Source: an uncultured bacterium | Lineage (GTDB): Bacteria > Verrucomicrobiota > Lentisphaeria > Victivallales > UBA1829 | Assembly (NCBI GenBank): GCA_902774245.1 | Contig: CACYHQ010000002.1 | Location: 1-64,000, forward strand | Reading direction: 5' to 3' | Length of the DNA: 64,000 nt | Shown here: in pieces, positions 1-11,605 of the stretch | How positions within the stretch are numbered: position 1 is the first letter of the stretch | Layout: the number at the start of each line of letters is the position of its first letter | The notes under the pieces: model-generated | What the model was told of the DNA's origin: nothing | Database searches by the model: none | The model's input: the letters and a program-made list of their open reading frames with translations, nothing else | Position numbers and translations under genes: made by a program

Positions 1-146
1 GCCGCACCCCCGGCACCGCCACGGCCTGCGCCGCCGCGATTGCCACGGGCACCGCCGCGGCCCGCGCCGCCGGCACCCTGACCTTGCGCAAATGCAACAC
101 TGCCCGTAAGGGCCAGCGCCAGGATAGCAACTGTCATCTTGTTCAT
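1..146 (-). CDS. Gly/Arg-rich secreted protein (N-terminal part)
   Basis: The first 48 codons of a gene that runs off the left edge of the window. It begins MNKMTVAILALALTGSVAFA, a clear signal peptide, and continues as a low-complexity stretch of Gly, Ala and Arg (GQGAGGAGRGGARGN-like). A good ribosome site (GAAAGGA) lies just upstream of the ATG at 146. Function is unknown. Such sequences are often small secreted or envelope proteins, but nothing here is diagnostic, and the real length cannot be seen. Confidence 0.6.
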   Translation of the reverse strand, partial: MNKMTVAILALALTGSVAFAQGQGAGGAGRGGARGNRGGAGRGGAGGA

Positions 147-332
147 AGTTCCGTTCCTTTCAAAGTGTATTTGTTTTGTTAGTTGTAGTGCGAGACATCG
201 CTACACAATAACGAAACCTTTTTGCGTTTTATTGTGTACGCCGCCAAAAAAAAGCTGTTTTTTGGAGCTTTTTTCGCGATTTTTTGTTCTTTCCGTTTGT
301 TTTTTTCGTGTTTTTTCCGTCAAAAAGGCAAA

Positions 333-411
333 TGCCCGGGGCGGGACTCGAACCCGCATGGTTGCCCGACAGATTTTAAGTCTGTTGCGTCTGCCATTTC
401 GCCACCCGGGC
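333..411 (-). tRNA. tRNA-Leu (UAA anticodon)
   Basis: The cloverleaf folds by eye. The acceptor is GCCCGGG paired with CCCGGGC, the anticodon stem is ACAGA/TCTGT around loop CTTAAAA (anticodon TAA), and the T arm is GCGGG-TTCGAGT-CCCGC. The variable arm is about 11-12 bases, short for a class II tRNA. CCA is not encoded. A promoter lies directly upstream on the same strand. Confidence 0.93.
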
Positions 412-424
412 ACGATTTTCTATA

Positions 425-452
425 AATGTAGCACTGCGCATGGAAAAATCAA
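425..452 (-). promoter_or_regulatory. Promoter of tRNA-Leu
   Basis: On the minus strand, TTGATT, 16 bases, then TACATT, placed just upstream of the tRNA 5' end. It matches the promoter form used by the other tRNAs of the window. Confidence 0.6.
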
Positions 453-700
453 GAGCTTTTCGTAGTTCCTAATGTTTTTTTTTAGGGAAAGCGGGCTATT
501 TTTTTAGGTTTTAAATCATTTTTCTTCGTTTTTGGCATTTTTCCGGCTCTTTTTGTACATGCTCCATCCGAAACGAGACACGCGGTTTCACTGATAATAA
601 AACAGAAGCATCGGCACAAGACAATTAATCAATATTTCGCGAAAACGCCCCGGTCTTTTTCGGAGAAAGTCATAATTCGTAAAAAAGCATGCAGTCCGGG

Positions 701-729
701 TTGAAAAATGCGTGCATGAGAGATATGTT
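701..729 (+). promoter_or_regulatory. Promoter of the 5'-nucleotidase operon
   Basis: TTGAAA, 17 bases, TATGTT, about 70 bases before the first gene. An inverted repeat (GCATGCA and TGCATG) lies at about 688-718, across the -35 region, and could be an operator. The rest of the stretch 453-700 is AT-rich and shows no gene. Confidence 0.5.
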
Positions 730-801
730 ATTAGGTGATGTATTTTCGCGCCCGCGCATATTCGCCGCTGTTCAACCCGCCGTATAAACAAGGATCCGAC
801 G

Positions 802-2295
802 TTGCATAAGATTCTCGCCATCCTCCTTCTGATCGTTCTCTCCGGCGTGTTTCATCCGGCATTGGACGCTGCGCCGAAAAGACTTACGATCCTTCAGACG
901 ACCGACATCCACGGGGCCATCGGAGACGAAAAAAGTCCGGGACTGCTCCAGATCGCCGGGATCGCCGAACGCATCATGCCCGACCTGTGGATCGACTGCG
1001 GTGACCTCACGCAGGGGTCGTTTTCGTCTGCGATCGACGACGGCGCGTCCATGATGGAGGGGCTGAACGCGGCGGGATGCGACATCTGGGTACCGGGCAA
1101 CCACGATTTCGACTACGGCGTGGAGACGCTCGCAAAACGGATCGGAAGTTTCCGGGGGGCGTCGCTTGCGGCCAACATGAAGTCGAACGCATTTCCGATG
1201 AAAACCACGGCATGGAAGATGTTCGAGCGGCAGGGCGTGAAGATCGCCGTCGTCGGCATCGTGCCGCCGTATCTCGGGCTTTGGATCGAACCGGGAAAAT
1301 TGACCGGGCTTGAACTGGAATCGCCGGACGCCGCGCTCGAACGCGTGATGCCGGAGGTCATGGCTTCGAAACCGGACGTGATCGTGCTCGCCATTCACCT
1401 GGGCGAGTTCATCGCGGGCCGCCTCAATCCGGACGGCAAACTCCGCAGCATGGCGTCTCTGTCCGCGCAGTTTCCGCAGATCGACCTGATCCTGGCGGGT
1501 CATTCGCACCAGACGGAACCGGGTAAACGGCTGTATCCGGGCGCGTGGTTCGTGCAGGCGCCGCCGCTCGGAGCCGGATGCGTACGGATCACGGTCGAGG
1601 TCGATCCCGCCGCAAAGGGTGACAAAGTCCTGTCCGTAACCTCAAAGATCATCGAGGGCAAGGAGCAGCCGGAATCGAAGAAATTGCTCCCGATTCTCGA
1701 TCCGATTCGGAAACAGGCCGTCGAAGCCGGACGCAAACCCGTCGCGAAGCTCGATTTCGAGCTGGAACCGATGAAAAACGGTTTGAAGCCGAACCGACTG
1801 GCGGAGCTGATCTGTCTGGCCATGGCGGAGGCGACCGGAGCGGATGCGGCGTTCTCGGGGACGCTCTCGAACTACAAAGTGTCGCCGGGAACGCTGAACG
1901 AACGCGAGCTTTTCCTGCTGGCGCCGTATACGGACGCAATCGAAGTGCGGAGCCTGACGCCAGCCCAGATCCGGACGATCCTGCACGAGCTCGAAACGAA
2001 GCAGAAAACCGCGGACTGCATGATGTATACGGGATTCACCGCGCCGGACGGCATTGAGGGCACGCTCGTGCTGGGCGAAACGGGAAAACCGATCCCCGAA
2101 ACGGGCCGCATCAAGGTCGCGGTCAACACCTATGACGCACACGGCGCGGGCGGACGTTATCCGAAACTCAAGCAGATTGTGGAGTCGGTCAAGCCGCCGA
2201 AGTCCGTACCGGAAGTTGACATCCGCAACGCCCTGCGCAAATACCTTCAGAAGCATTATCCTGTTCAAAACACCACATCCAGGAGAAAACCATGA
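802..2295 (+). CDS. Secreted 5'-nucleotidase / metallophosphoesterase
   Basis: A two-domain enzyme of the UshA/5'-nucleotidase family, 497 residues. The N-terminal calcineurin-like domain has all metal-site motifs: D35-x-H37 in QTTDIHG, GD at 67-68, GNHD at 99-102, a later HLGE, and GHSH near 233-236. The C-terminal half (about 320-480) is the substrate-binding 5'-nucleotidase domain. The N-terminus is a signal peptide, so it should dephosphorylate nucleotides or related esters outside the cytoplasm. The start is TTG at 802, chosen because AAGGA lies about 8 bases upstream and the signal peptide begins there. It overlaps the next gene by ATGA, so translation is probably coupled. Confidence 0.88.
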   Translation: MHKILAILLLIVLSGVFHPALDAAPKRLTILQTTDIHGAIGDEKSPGLLQIAGIAERIMPDLWIDCGDLTQGSFSSAIDDGASMMEGLNAAGCDIWVPGNHDFDYGVETLAKRIGSFRGASLAANMKSNAFPMKTTAWKMFERQGVKIAVVGIVPPYLGLWIEPGKLTGLELESPDAALERVMPEVMASKPDVIVLAIHLGEFIAGRLNPDGKLRSMASLSAQFPQIDLILAGHSHQTEPGKRLYPGAWFVQAPPLGAGCVRITVEVDPAAKGDKVLSVTSKIIEGKEQPESKKLLPILDPIRKQAVEAGRKPVAKLDFELEPMKNGLKPNRLAELICLAMAEATGADAAFSGTLSNYKVSPGTLNERELFLLAPYTDAIEVRSLTPAQIRTILHELETKQKTADCMMYTGFTAPDGIEGTLVLGETGKPIPETGRIKVAVNTYDAHGAGGRYPKLKQIVESVKPPKSVPEVDIRNALRKYLQKHYPVQNTTSRRKP

Positions 2296-2822
2296 AACTC
2301 CGAATCCTGATCTTTTTTTTCGTGTCACTGACCGTCGTCCTGAGCGCGTGCCGTTCGACCGAGGAGGTCTACGACCCGTTCTTCGAGCCGACTGAAGCCG
2401 ACAAGCTTACGAAGGAGGAGACCGACAGCATCATCTGGCATGCCAAGAACTTCATCGCGTCCAACAAAAACCTTCGCCTCGGAAAGGTCCATCGCAAGAT
2501 GATTCAGGATAACGAGCCGGTGACACGCATCTTCTACAGCGGAAAAAAACACGGCAGGATCGAGCTTGAATGGCCGATCTCGTCCGACACAGTGGTCCTG
2601 CTCTCCTCGCGCGGCGACCTGCTGTCCAAACGCCAGCCGTGGGTGCTGGAGATCCTGTCCGGCAAGCAGAAGGGAGGATTGAGCGACGCCGAGCTGGAAC
2701 AGTGGCGGAATGTCGACACGGCGGAGGAGCTCGAGGACGATGCGGGCGGGGCGTGGGAAACGCTGGGCGTGGAACCGATCCCCGTGATCGAAGATACAAC
2801 CGAAGACAAGAAGGAGAAATAA
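2292..2822 (+). CDS. Lipoprotein of unknown function
   Basis: A 176-residue protein with a lipoprotein signal (MKLRILIFFFVSLTVVLSAC, lipobox LSAC, Cys 20). The mature part is hydrophilic with an acidic, lysine-rich C-terminus and no recognised domain. It starts inside the stop of the nucleotidase gene (ATGA) and ends four bases before the GT39 gene, so the three genes form one operon. The context suggests an envelope role, but no function can be assigned. Confidence 0.8.
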   Translation: MKLRILIFFFVSLTVVLSACRSTEEVYDPFFEPTEADKLTKEETDSIIWHAKNFIASNKNLRLGKVHRKMIQDNEPVTRIFYSGKKHGRIELEWPISSDTVVLLSSRGDLLSKRQPWVLEILSGKQKGGLSDAELEQWRNVDTAEELEDDAGGAWETLGVEPIPVIEDTTEDKKEK

Positions 2823-2826
2823 TACC

Positions 2827-5707
<2,881 letters not shown>

Positions 5708-5748
5708 TCCGCGCGCCGGCAGGGTGACGATACCGCAGGAGGGGCGTC

Positions 5749-6966
5749 ATGGCGGAAAAGAAGAAGAAACGGCGCCGGCTATCCGGGACCGAGTACAAGC
5801 AGCAGAAAAACGAGGAAACGAACGCGCAGATCCTGCGTGCCGCGATCGGTCGTTTCTTCGCGCGGTTCGACCTCATGCAGATCATTCCGCTGGCGCTTCT
5901 TCTGACCATTGGCATGTGTTTCGTCCACAGCACCGGCCAGCAGGTCGGAGGACATCACGTCGAACTCTTCAGCCGCCAGTGCGTTTATCTGGCGGTCGGT
6001 CTGGCGCTCTGGTTCACCTTCATCATGATGGACTACCGCTGGATCGGACTGTCCTCCGTGCTGTTCTATCCGGCCGTGGTCGCCATACTTGTCCTCGTGC
6101 TGTTGTTCGGTCCGGTCCGCAACAACACCCGGCGCTGGATCGACATCGGCCCGGTCAGCCTCCAGCCGTCCGAACTCGGCAAGATGGCCGTGCTGTTCGC
6201 CGTCGCGTGGCTGGCTTCGCTGAAACGTATCAACATCAATAAGATATGGTGGCTCGGGCTGGTCGGGATCCTGACCGCACTGCCGTTCTTCCTGATCTAT
6301 AAAGAGCCCGACCTGGGGACCGCCATCGTCCTGATCCCGCTCACTGCCGCCATCCTGTTTGCCGCCAATTTGCGCTGGATCTACATCGCTGTCATCGCGG
6401 TGTTCTGCATCGGAGGGCCTCTTGTCGCATACAACAGCCCGCTCCTGAAAAACTACCAGAAGAAGCGCATCGCCATGTTCATAAATCCCGAAGACGACCG
6501 TTACGGCGGCGGCTGGAACGTAATCCAGTCGGAGATCGCGGTCGGTACGGGCGGCATGACAGGCAAAGGCTACCGCCAGGGCACGCATACCATGCTCGGG
6601 TACCTGCCGCCGAAAGTCGCCGACTCCGACTTCATCTTCCCTGTCATTGCCGAGGAAACCGGATTTGCCGGCACGTTCTCCCTGATCCTGCTTTACGGAT
6701 TGCTGCTGTTCTCCATCCTGCGGACGGCGCTGCTGGCGTCCGACCTCTTCGGACGGTATCTGTGCGTCGGCATCGCGGCCATCCTCATGACGCACGTCTT
6801 CATCAACATCGGCATGTGCATCCGTCTGGTCCCCGTGACCGGACTGCCGCTGCCGTTCATCAGTTACGGCGGCACTTTCCTTGTGGCAATGCTGTGTTAT
6901 CTTGGCATCGCACAAAGCGTATACGCGCACCGGAATGACCCGTCAAGGCTTGATTTGAACAACTGA
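5749..6966 (+). CDS. rodA: RodA peptidoglycan glycosyltransferase
   Basis: A SEDS-family membrane enzyme that polymerises lipid II into glycan strands during cell elongation, partnered with a class B penicillin-binding protein. The 405 residues hold a basic cytoplasmic N-terminus (about 40 residues, rich in Lys and Arg) and about ten membrane helices. The long loop with YGGGWNVIQSEIAVGTGG, followed by GYLPPKVADSDFIF and AEETGF, is the RodA/FtsW signature. The GLPLPFISYGGT motif near the end is typical. GGAGG precedes the ATG. No mreB, mreC or PBP2 gene is next to it here. Confidence 0.92.
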   Translation: MAEKKKKRRRLSGTEYKQQKNEETNAQILRAAIGRFFARFDLMQIIPLALLLTIGMCFVHSTGQQVGGHHVELFSRQCVYLAVGLALWFTFIMMDYRWIGLSSVLFYPAVVAILVLVLLFGPVRNNTRRWIDIGPVSLQPSELGKMAVLFAVAWLASLKRININKIWWLGLVGILTALPFFLIYKEPDLGTAIVLIPLTAAILFAANLRWIYIAVIAVFCIGGPLVAYNSPLLKNYQKKRIAMFINPEDDRYGGGWNVIQSEIAVGTGGMTGKGYRQGTHTMLGYLPPKVADSDFIFPVIAEETGFAGTFSLILLYGLLLFSILRTALLASDLFGRYLCVGIAAILMTHVFINIGMCIRLVPVTGLPLPFISYGGTFLVAMLCYLGIAQSVYAHRNDPSRLDLNN

Positions 6967-7075
6967 CTTGTCTATTATAGTTAATCGTCTTGGAACAAGG
7001 GAGTTGCCGTTCTATCCATCGAATTTGACGGTTTGACGGAGAAAAATGACGGATAGACTGTCAATTCTTTGATTT

Positions 7076-8410
7076 TCAGCGGATTTCCCGTGCCAGAACA
7101 GGCCGGAAGCCGACCGCCGTGTCGCTTTCGTTCGGCGGCATGAAAAAACGGTATGCCGAACGCAGTTTCTTCGGGTCCATGCCCCAGTCGCCGCCGCGGA
7201 TCACACGGCACGCCGTCTCGGTGGTCCATGTCCCCGCGTCAAACGGACGATACCGCGTGAACCCGACGCTGACCGGGTCGCGTTTGACGGGGTCAGGCCC
7301 TGCCATTTCCGGGTCGGAATACGCCTTCGGGTCGTACCAGTCATAACACCATTCGGCGGCGTTGCCGGACATATCGTAAAGCCCCCAGGCGTTCGGCTGA
7401 AAACTCCCGGCGGGCGCGGCGACACGGTGTCCGTCGTCGTCCGCGGCTCCGGCGACCGGCGGCAGACGCCACTGGAAGCGTTCCGCCGATTTGTAATCCA
7501 GCCCGTTCGCATACTTCGCGCCTTCGTTCCCGAATTCCTTCCCCCAGTAGTAATCGGTCGACGTCCCGGCGCGGCAGGCGTATTCCCATTCGGCCTCGGT
7601 CGGCAGGCGGTATTCGTATCCGGACGGCAGTCGACCGGCGGCGCGTTCGAGCTCGGTGAGTTTGCGGCAGTACATGACGGCCTGGTCCCAGCGCACGCGG
7701 ACGGCGGGTTGCGACGGCAGATTGAGGCGGAAATCGCCCCATTTGAGCGAGTTGAAGCCGGGGATCAGCATCTGGATCTGGCGGTTCGTGACCTCGGTTC
7801 GGGCGATCCAGAAGGGATGCGTGATCGCGACCTCGCGGACCGGCATTTCGTTGTCCATCGATCCGCCCATCCTGAACTTGCCGGCCGGGATTCCGATCAT
7901 GTCGAGGTGCGCCGACGGTACGATGAAGGCCTCGCCGGGCTGTTCCGGTGCGGCAGGCAGCGACACCTTTGCCAACCTGGCGATTTCCTCCTCGTTTCGG
8001 CGGTTGGCCTGTTCAGCGTTTTTGAGTTCCTCACGCGGCAGAAGCGGCATCAGATCCTCAGTGCGGAGATCGATAAGTTCGACGAGCAAACGCGCACGAA
8101 CGTACGAAGACGCTGTGGAATTTTCGTCAAGTACTTTTTCCTTGATGGCGATCGCTTTTTTTATTAAGGCGAGATACTTTGCCTTCGCCTTCGATTCCCT
8201 GTAGTATGAAATCCCGCTGTATACGAGGAACGCCCCCACGCAGAGCACGAACAGCACCATGAATATCTTGAAGATGCGGAGTTTCGCCTCTTCGTGCTGG
8301 AGTTCGGCGCGGAGACGCATGGTGGTTGCGCCGGTGCTTCCGGGCGGGAAGAACGGTTTTGCCTTGCCGGAAGCGGCATGCGTGGATGTATCGTCGGATT
8401 TCGGATTCAT
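7076..8410 (-). CDS. Membrane-anchored FGE/SUMF1-domain protein
   Basis: 444 residues. A short cytoplasmic N-terminus is followed by one membrane helix (about 45-65), a helical linker, then a formylglycine-generating-enzyme-type domain (about 180-440). The domain begins IPAGKFRMGGSMDNE, then has WIARTEVTNRQ, LPTEAEWEYACRAGT and a late GGDW. This fold occurs in sulfatase-activating enzymes and in many other bacterial proteins, including sugar- or signal-binding ones. Whether this copy has the copper-binding cysteines of a true FGE is doubtful from inspection. No sulfatase gene is adjacent. The start at 8410 is chosen because the upstream ATG (8485) lies ahead of the promoter. Confidence 0.8.
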   Translation of the reverse strand: MNPKSDDTSTHAASGKAKPFFPPGSTGATTMRLRAELQHEEAKLRIFKIFMVLFVLCVGAFLVYSGISYYRESKAKAKYLALIKKAIAIKEKVLDENSTASSYVRARLLVELIDLRTEDLMPLLPREELKNAEQANRRNEEEIARLAKVSLPAAPEQPGEAFIVPSAHLDMIGIPAGKFRMGGSMDNEMPVREVAITHPFWIARTEVTNRQIQMLIPGFNSLKWGDFRLNLPSQPAVRVRWDQAVMYCRKLTELERAAGRLPSGYEYRLPTEAEWEYACRAGTSTDYYWGKEFGNEGAKYANGLDYKSAERFQWRLPPVAGAADDDGHRVAAPAGSFQPNAWGLYDMSGNAAEWCYDWYDPKAYSDPEMAGPDPVKRDPVSVGFTRYRPFDAGTWTTETACRVIRGGDWGMDPKKLRSAYRFFMPPNESDTAVGFRPVLAREIR

Positions 8411-8475
8411 GTCTTCGGAGCTTTGGTGAGCCGTGAACGTGATGAAGCGGGCGGAATTGCACCGTCCGCAGGGGT

Positions 8476-8504
8476 AATATAGCACAAAAACCGAAAAAAA
8501 TCGA
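8476..8504 (-). promoter_or_regulatory. Promoter of the FGE-domain gene
   Basis: On the minus strand, TCGATT, 17 bases, TATATT. The -10 box lies about 65 bases before the chosen ATG and downstream of the alternative ATG at 8485, which excludes that start. Confidence 0.5.
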
Positions 8505-8513
8505 ATGAAAAAG

Positions 8514-8542
8514 ATGAAAAAACGCCGAATACGCTGTATATT
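8514..8542 (+). promoter_or_regulatory. Promoter of mnmG
   Basis: ATGAAA, 17 bases, TATATT, about 38 bases upstream of the mnmG start. It is back to back with the promoter of the FGE-domain gene. Confidence 0.5.
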
Positions 8543-8580
8543 GTATGCCGAACTGTATTTTATAACCGGATCCGGGATCT

Positions 8581-10467
8581 ATGGAAAACTCGTTTGACGT
8601 TATCGTGATCGGCGGAGGACATGCCGCCTGTGAAGCCGCGGCGGCCTCCGCGCGGCTCGGCGCGTCGACCCTGATGCTCACCATGAACTTGGACCACATC
8701 GCGCAGATGAGCTGCAATCCGTGCATCGGCGGCATCGCAAAAGGACACCTTGTGCGCGAGATCGACGCCCTCGGCGGCCTCATGGGAAAGATCGCCGACG
8801 CCGCATCCATCCAGTTCCGCATGCTCAACCGGGCGAAAGGGCCCGCCGTGTGGTCCCCGCGTGCCCAATGCGACAAGACCTGCTACCAGCGCGCGATGAA
8901 GCACATGCTCGAGCTGACGCCGAACCTTACGATCCGTCAGGAGGAGGCGGTTGACTTCGTTACGGACGGCGATGCCGTCGCGGGGGTCGTCACGCGCCTC
9001 GGAAACACATACAAATGCAAAGCCGTCGTCGTGGCAACGGGGACGTTCCTGCACGGTCTGCTTCACTACGGCCTCACGCATTTCTCCGGGGGACGTTCCG
9101 GCGATCCCGCATCGGACCTGCTGCCGGAAGCCATCCGCGGCCACCTCGGATTGAAGATGGGCCGCCTCAAAACCGGCACGCCGCCGCGTGTGCTCGGCAG
9201 CTCGGTAGATTTCAGCCGCATGGACGTTCAGCCGTCGGACACCGATCTGGAGGAGCATTTCTCGCACTTCGGCATTGAGGACATTACACCGCAGGTGAGC
9301 GAACACGACCTGGACTGCCGCATCACCTGGACCACATCCGCCACGGCCGACCTCGTGCGTGCCAACCTCGACAAAGCCCCGATGTACAACGGCCTGATCG
9401 AGGGCATCGGCACGCGCTACTGCCCCTCGTTCGAGGACAAGGTCGTGCGTTTCCCCGACCACGAACGCCACCTCATCTATCTGGAACCCGAGGGCGAGGC
9501 GACCGATGAATACTACGTGAACGGGATCTCGACCAGTCTGCCGCCCGAAGTGCAGGAGGGCATGCTGCGTTCCATCCCCGGCCTCGAGCACGTCCGGTTC
9601 CTGCGCTACGCCTACGCCATCGAATACGACTACGTCGAACCCGCCCAGATGGACCGCACGTTCGCCGTGCGTGCCTGGAAGGGCCTGTACCATGCCGGAC
9701 AGATCAACGGAACGAGCGGGTACGAGGAGGCCGCCGCGCAGGGCCTTGCAGCAGGGCTGAACGCAGCGCGGTTCGCCGGCGGTTTGGACGGCGTCGCATT
9801 CGGGCGGGACGAGGCGTATCTGGGCGTGATGGCGGACGATCTGGTGACCAAGGAAATCAAAGAGCCGTACCGGATGTTCACCAGCCGCGCGGAATACCGC
9901 TTGAGGCTGCGGCAGGACAACGCCGACCTCAGGCTGTGCCGGAAAGCCCACGATCTCGGATTGCTTTCCGATGCCGATTTCGACAAGTTCACGCACTACG
10001 AAAACCGTCTGCGCGAACTCGAAGCCGCCGCACACGCGGCCTCCATGCCCGGAGGCGGGACCGCGTGGGAACGTCTCCGCATCGCGCAGGGCGACCTGAA
10101 TCTGAATGAACTGCCGTTCAGCCCGGAGCTGATCAGCCTGGACCTGAACGACCGCACCGACCGCCGCGTGCTCCGCGAACTCGCGGTGCAGGCGCATTAC
10201 GAAGGGTATTTGAGGCAGGAGGAGGACTCCATCCGGCATCTGCACGGGCTGGAGGCATGGACGATTCCTGCCGAGCTTGATTACGCAACACTCCCCGGCC
10301 TCAAAAATGAGACCCGCCTCAAACTCGCGCGCATCCGGCCCGCCACGCTCGCGCAGGCATCGCGCATCGACGGCATGACCCCGGCGGAGATCGGACTTCT
10401 GCAGGTGCTTCTTGCCCGAATGAAACGCGAACAGGAAGCGAACACGGAAAAGGATAAACGGCCATGA
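8581..10467 (+). CDS. mnmG: tRNA uridine-34 modification enzyme MnmG (GidA)
   Basis: With MnmE it installs the (carboxymethyl)aminomethyl group on the wobble uridine of several tRNAs, using FAD, NADH and methylene-tetrahydrofolate. The 628-residue protein has the FAD-binding GGGHAACEAA motif at residues 11-20, the conserved CNPCIGGIAKGH segment, the VVATGTFL segment, GRLKTGTPPR, and a C-terminal helical domain. Length is normal. The stop overlaps the ATG of the following permease by four bases, so the two genes are co-translated. Confidence 0.96.
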   Translation: MENSFDVIVIGGGHAACEAAAASARLGASTLMLTMNLDHIAQMSCNPCIGGIAKGHLVREIDALGGLMGKIADAASIQFRMLNRAKGPAVWSPRAQCDKTCYQRAMKHMLELTPNLTIRQEEAVDFVTDGDAVAGVVTRLGNTYKCKAVVVATGTFLHGLLHYGLTHFSGGRSGDPASDLLPEAIRGHLGLKMGRLKTGTPPRVLGSSVDFSRMDVQPSDTDLEEHFSHFGIEDITPQVSEHDLDCRITWTTSATADLVRANLDKAPMYNGLIEGIGTRYCPSFEDKVVRFPDHERHLIYLEPEGEATDEYYVNGISTSLPPEVQEGMLRSIPGLEHVRFLRYAYAIEYDYVEPAQMDRTFAVRAWKGLYHAGQINGTSGYEEAAAQGLAAGLNAARFAGGLDGVAFGRDEAYLGVMADDLVTKEIKEPYRMFTSRAEYRLRLRQDNADLRLCRKAHDLGLLSDADFDKFTHYENRLRELEAAAHAASMPGGGTAWERLRIAQGDLNLNELPFSPELISLDLNDRTDRRVLRELAVQAHYEGYLRQEEDSIRHLHGLEAWTIPAELDYATLPGLKNETRLKLARIRPATLAQASRIDGMTPAEIGLLQVLLARMKREQEANTEKDKRP

Positions 10468-11435
10468 GCGAAGAAGTCATTCATCCGGAGGAAAACGAAG
10501 TCCGCCGCAAGCCCGGCGCATGGTCGCGCCTCTGGGCGATCCGTTACGCCCGCGTGCCGATCCTGATCTGCGCGCTGTTTTTCATGTTCGCGCTCGGCTC
10601 GGAGTGTTACGCCATTTATTGCCACAAAACCGGCGCGACCCCCATTTATCAAGTTCAGAACCCAGAACTCCGCAACCACGCTCCGATGAGGGGACACATT
10701 CTCGGGACCGACTACCTCGGCCGCGACGTGCTTCTGCGGGCGGTCTTCGCCACGCGCACTGCCGTGAAAGTCGGCATTGTGGCGTCGCTGATCTCGTCGG
10801 TGGTCGGCGTCGCGCTGGGGCTGATCGGCGGGTATTACGGAGGCAGGACGGATGCAGTCGTCCTCTGGATCTACAGCACGTTCGCATCCATCCCGTCGCT
10901 GCTGTTCATTCTGGCGTTCGCCCTGCTCGTTTCGAAGGGATTCCTCAGCGCCCCGCTGGAAGCCGCGTTTCAGGCGTTCAGCCGCGCCATGAACACGGAG
11001 CCGGGCATGATGGCCGTCTACCTCGGGATTGGCCTCACCGGCTGGGTGCAGCTCTGCCGCGTGGTGCGCGCGGAAACGCTCCGGCTGAAGACGCGCCCCT
11101 ATGTGACCGCCGCCCGTTCGCTCGGCGTGTCCGACTGCGGGATCATGTTCCGCCATATCCTGCCGAACCTGATGCACCTCGTGATCGTATACTTCACCAT
11201 GCGGTTCGCGTCCGCGGTGATGACCGAGGTGATCGTGAGCTATCTCGGGCTTGGCGTGAAGTTCGAACCGAGCTGGGGACTGATGATCTCCAACGGCCAG
11301 TCGCTTTTCTGGCGCGGCGCGTGGTGGGAGATCGCCGCCGCAACGGGATTCATGTTCGTGCTCGTGCTCGCGCTCAACATGACCGGAGACGCGCTGCGCG
11401 ACGCCCTGGATCCGCGCCATACCTCCGGCAAATAA
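10464..11435 (+). CDS. ABC transporter permease, OppC/DppC type
   Basis: A 323-residue inner-membrane permease of the peptide/nickel ABC importer class. It shows the N-terminal helix, the conserved LGTDYLGRDV-type motif (here near residue 76), and the permease (EAA-like) loop with RAETLRLKTRPYVTAARSLG. It ends with the LGLGVKFEPSWGLMIS region typical of OppC. Only this subunit is present: no OppB partner, ATPase or binding protein lies next to it. It is translationally coupled to mnmG. Partners must be encoded elsewhere, or it is a remnant. Confidence 0.85.
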   Translation: MSEEVIHPEENEVRRKPGAWSRLWAIRYARVPILICALFFMFALGSECYAIYCHKTGATPIYQVQNPELRNHAPMRGHILGTDYLGRDVLLRAVFATRTAVKVGIVASLISSVVGVALGLIGGYYGGRTDAVVLWIYSTFASIPSLLFILAFALLVSKGFLSAPLEAAFQAFSRAMNTEPGMMAVYLGIGLTGWVQLCRVVRAETLRLKTRPYVTAARSLGVSDCGIMFRHILPNLMHLVIVYFTMRFASAVMTEVIVSYLGLGVKFEPSWGLMISNGQSLFWRGAWWEIAAATGFMFVLVLALNMTGDALRDALDPRHTSGK

Positions 11436-11539
11436 ATGCTCCGTTTATCAACCTGACAAAATCTTTCCGGATCAATCGTTTTCGAAAAAAGACACCGCCT
11501 TTTCCCCGTTTTTTCCATGATTCGAGTCGGAAAACATAA

Positions 11540-11580
11540 AAAATCACCATGTTTCACGATGTGTGAAAAATGGTGATTTT
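11540..11580 (-). terminator. Original terminator of tRNA-Arg, now separated from it
   Basis: A near-perfect 41-base palindrome: arms AAAATCACCAT and ATGGTGATTTT, with inner arms TTTCAC and GTGAAA. On the minus strand it is followed by a run of T (TTTTTT), as in a rho-independent terminator. It lies directly beyond the left att repeat, where the 3' flank of the tRNA would have been before the island entered. It can also stop transcription from the permease side. Confidence 0.65.
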
Positions 11581-11605
11581 GAGGTCAAAAATGGTGCACC
11601 CGGAG
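11577..11605. repeat. Left attachment repeat (attL) of the island
   Basis: Positions 11587-11605 (AAAAATGGTGCACCCGGAG) are identical to 23141-23159 at the 3' end of tRNA-Arg. Extending to 11577 the match is 27 of 29 bases. On the minus strand this is the tRNA acceptor end including CCA. Confidence 0.85.

Noticed and set aside
8560..10245. A 561-codon open frame opposite mnmG
   Set aside because: Antisense to a clear mnmG gene, no domain.
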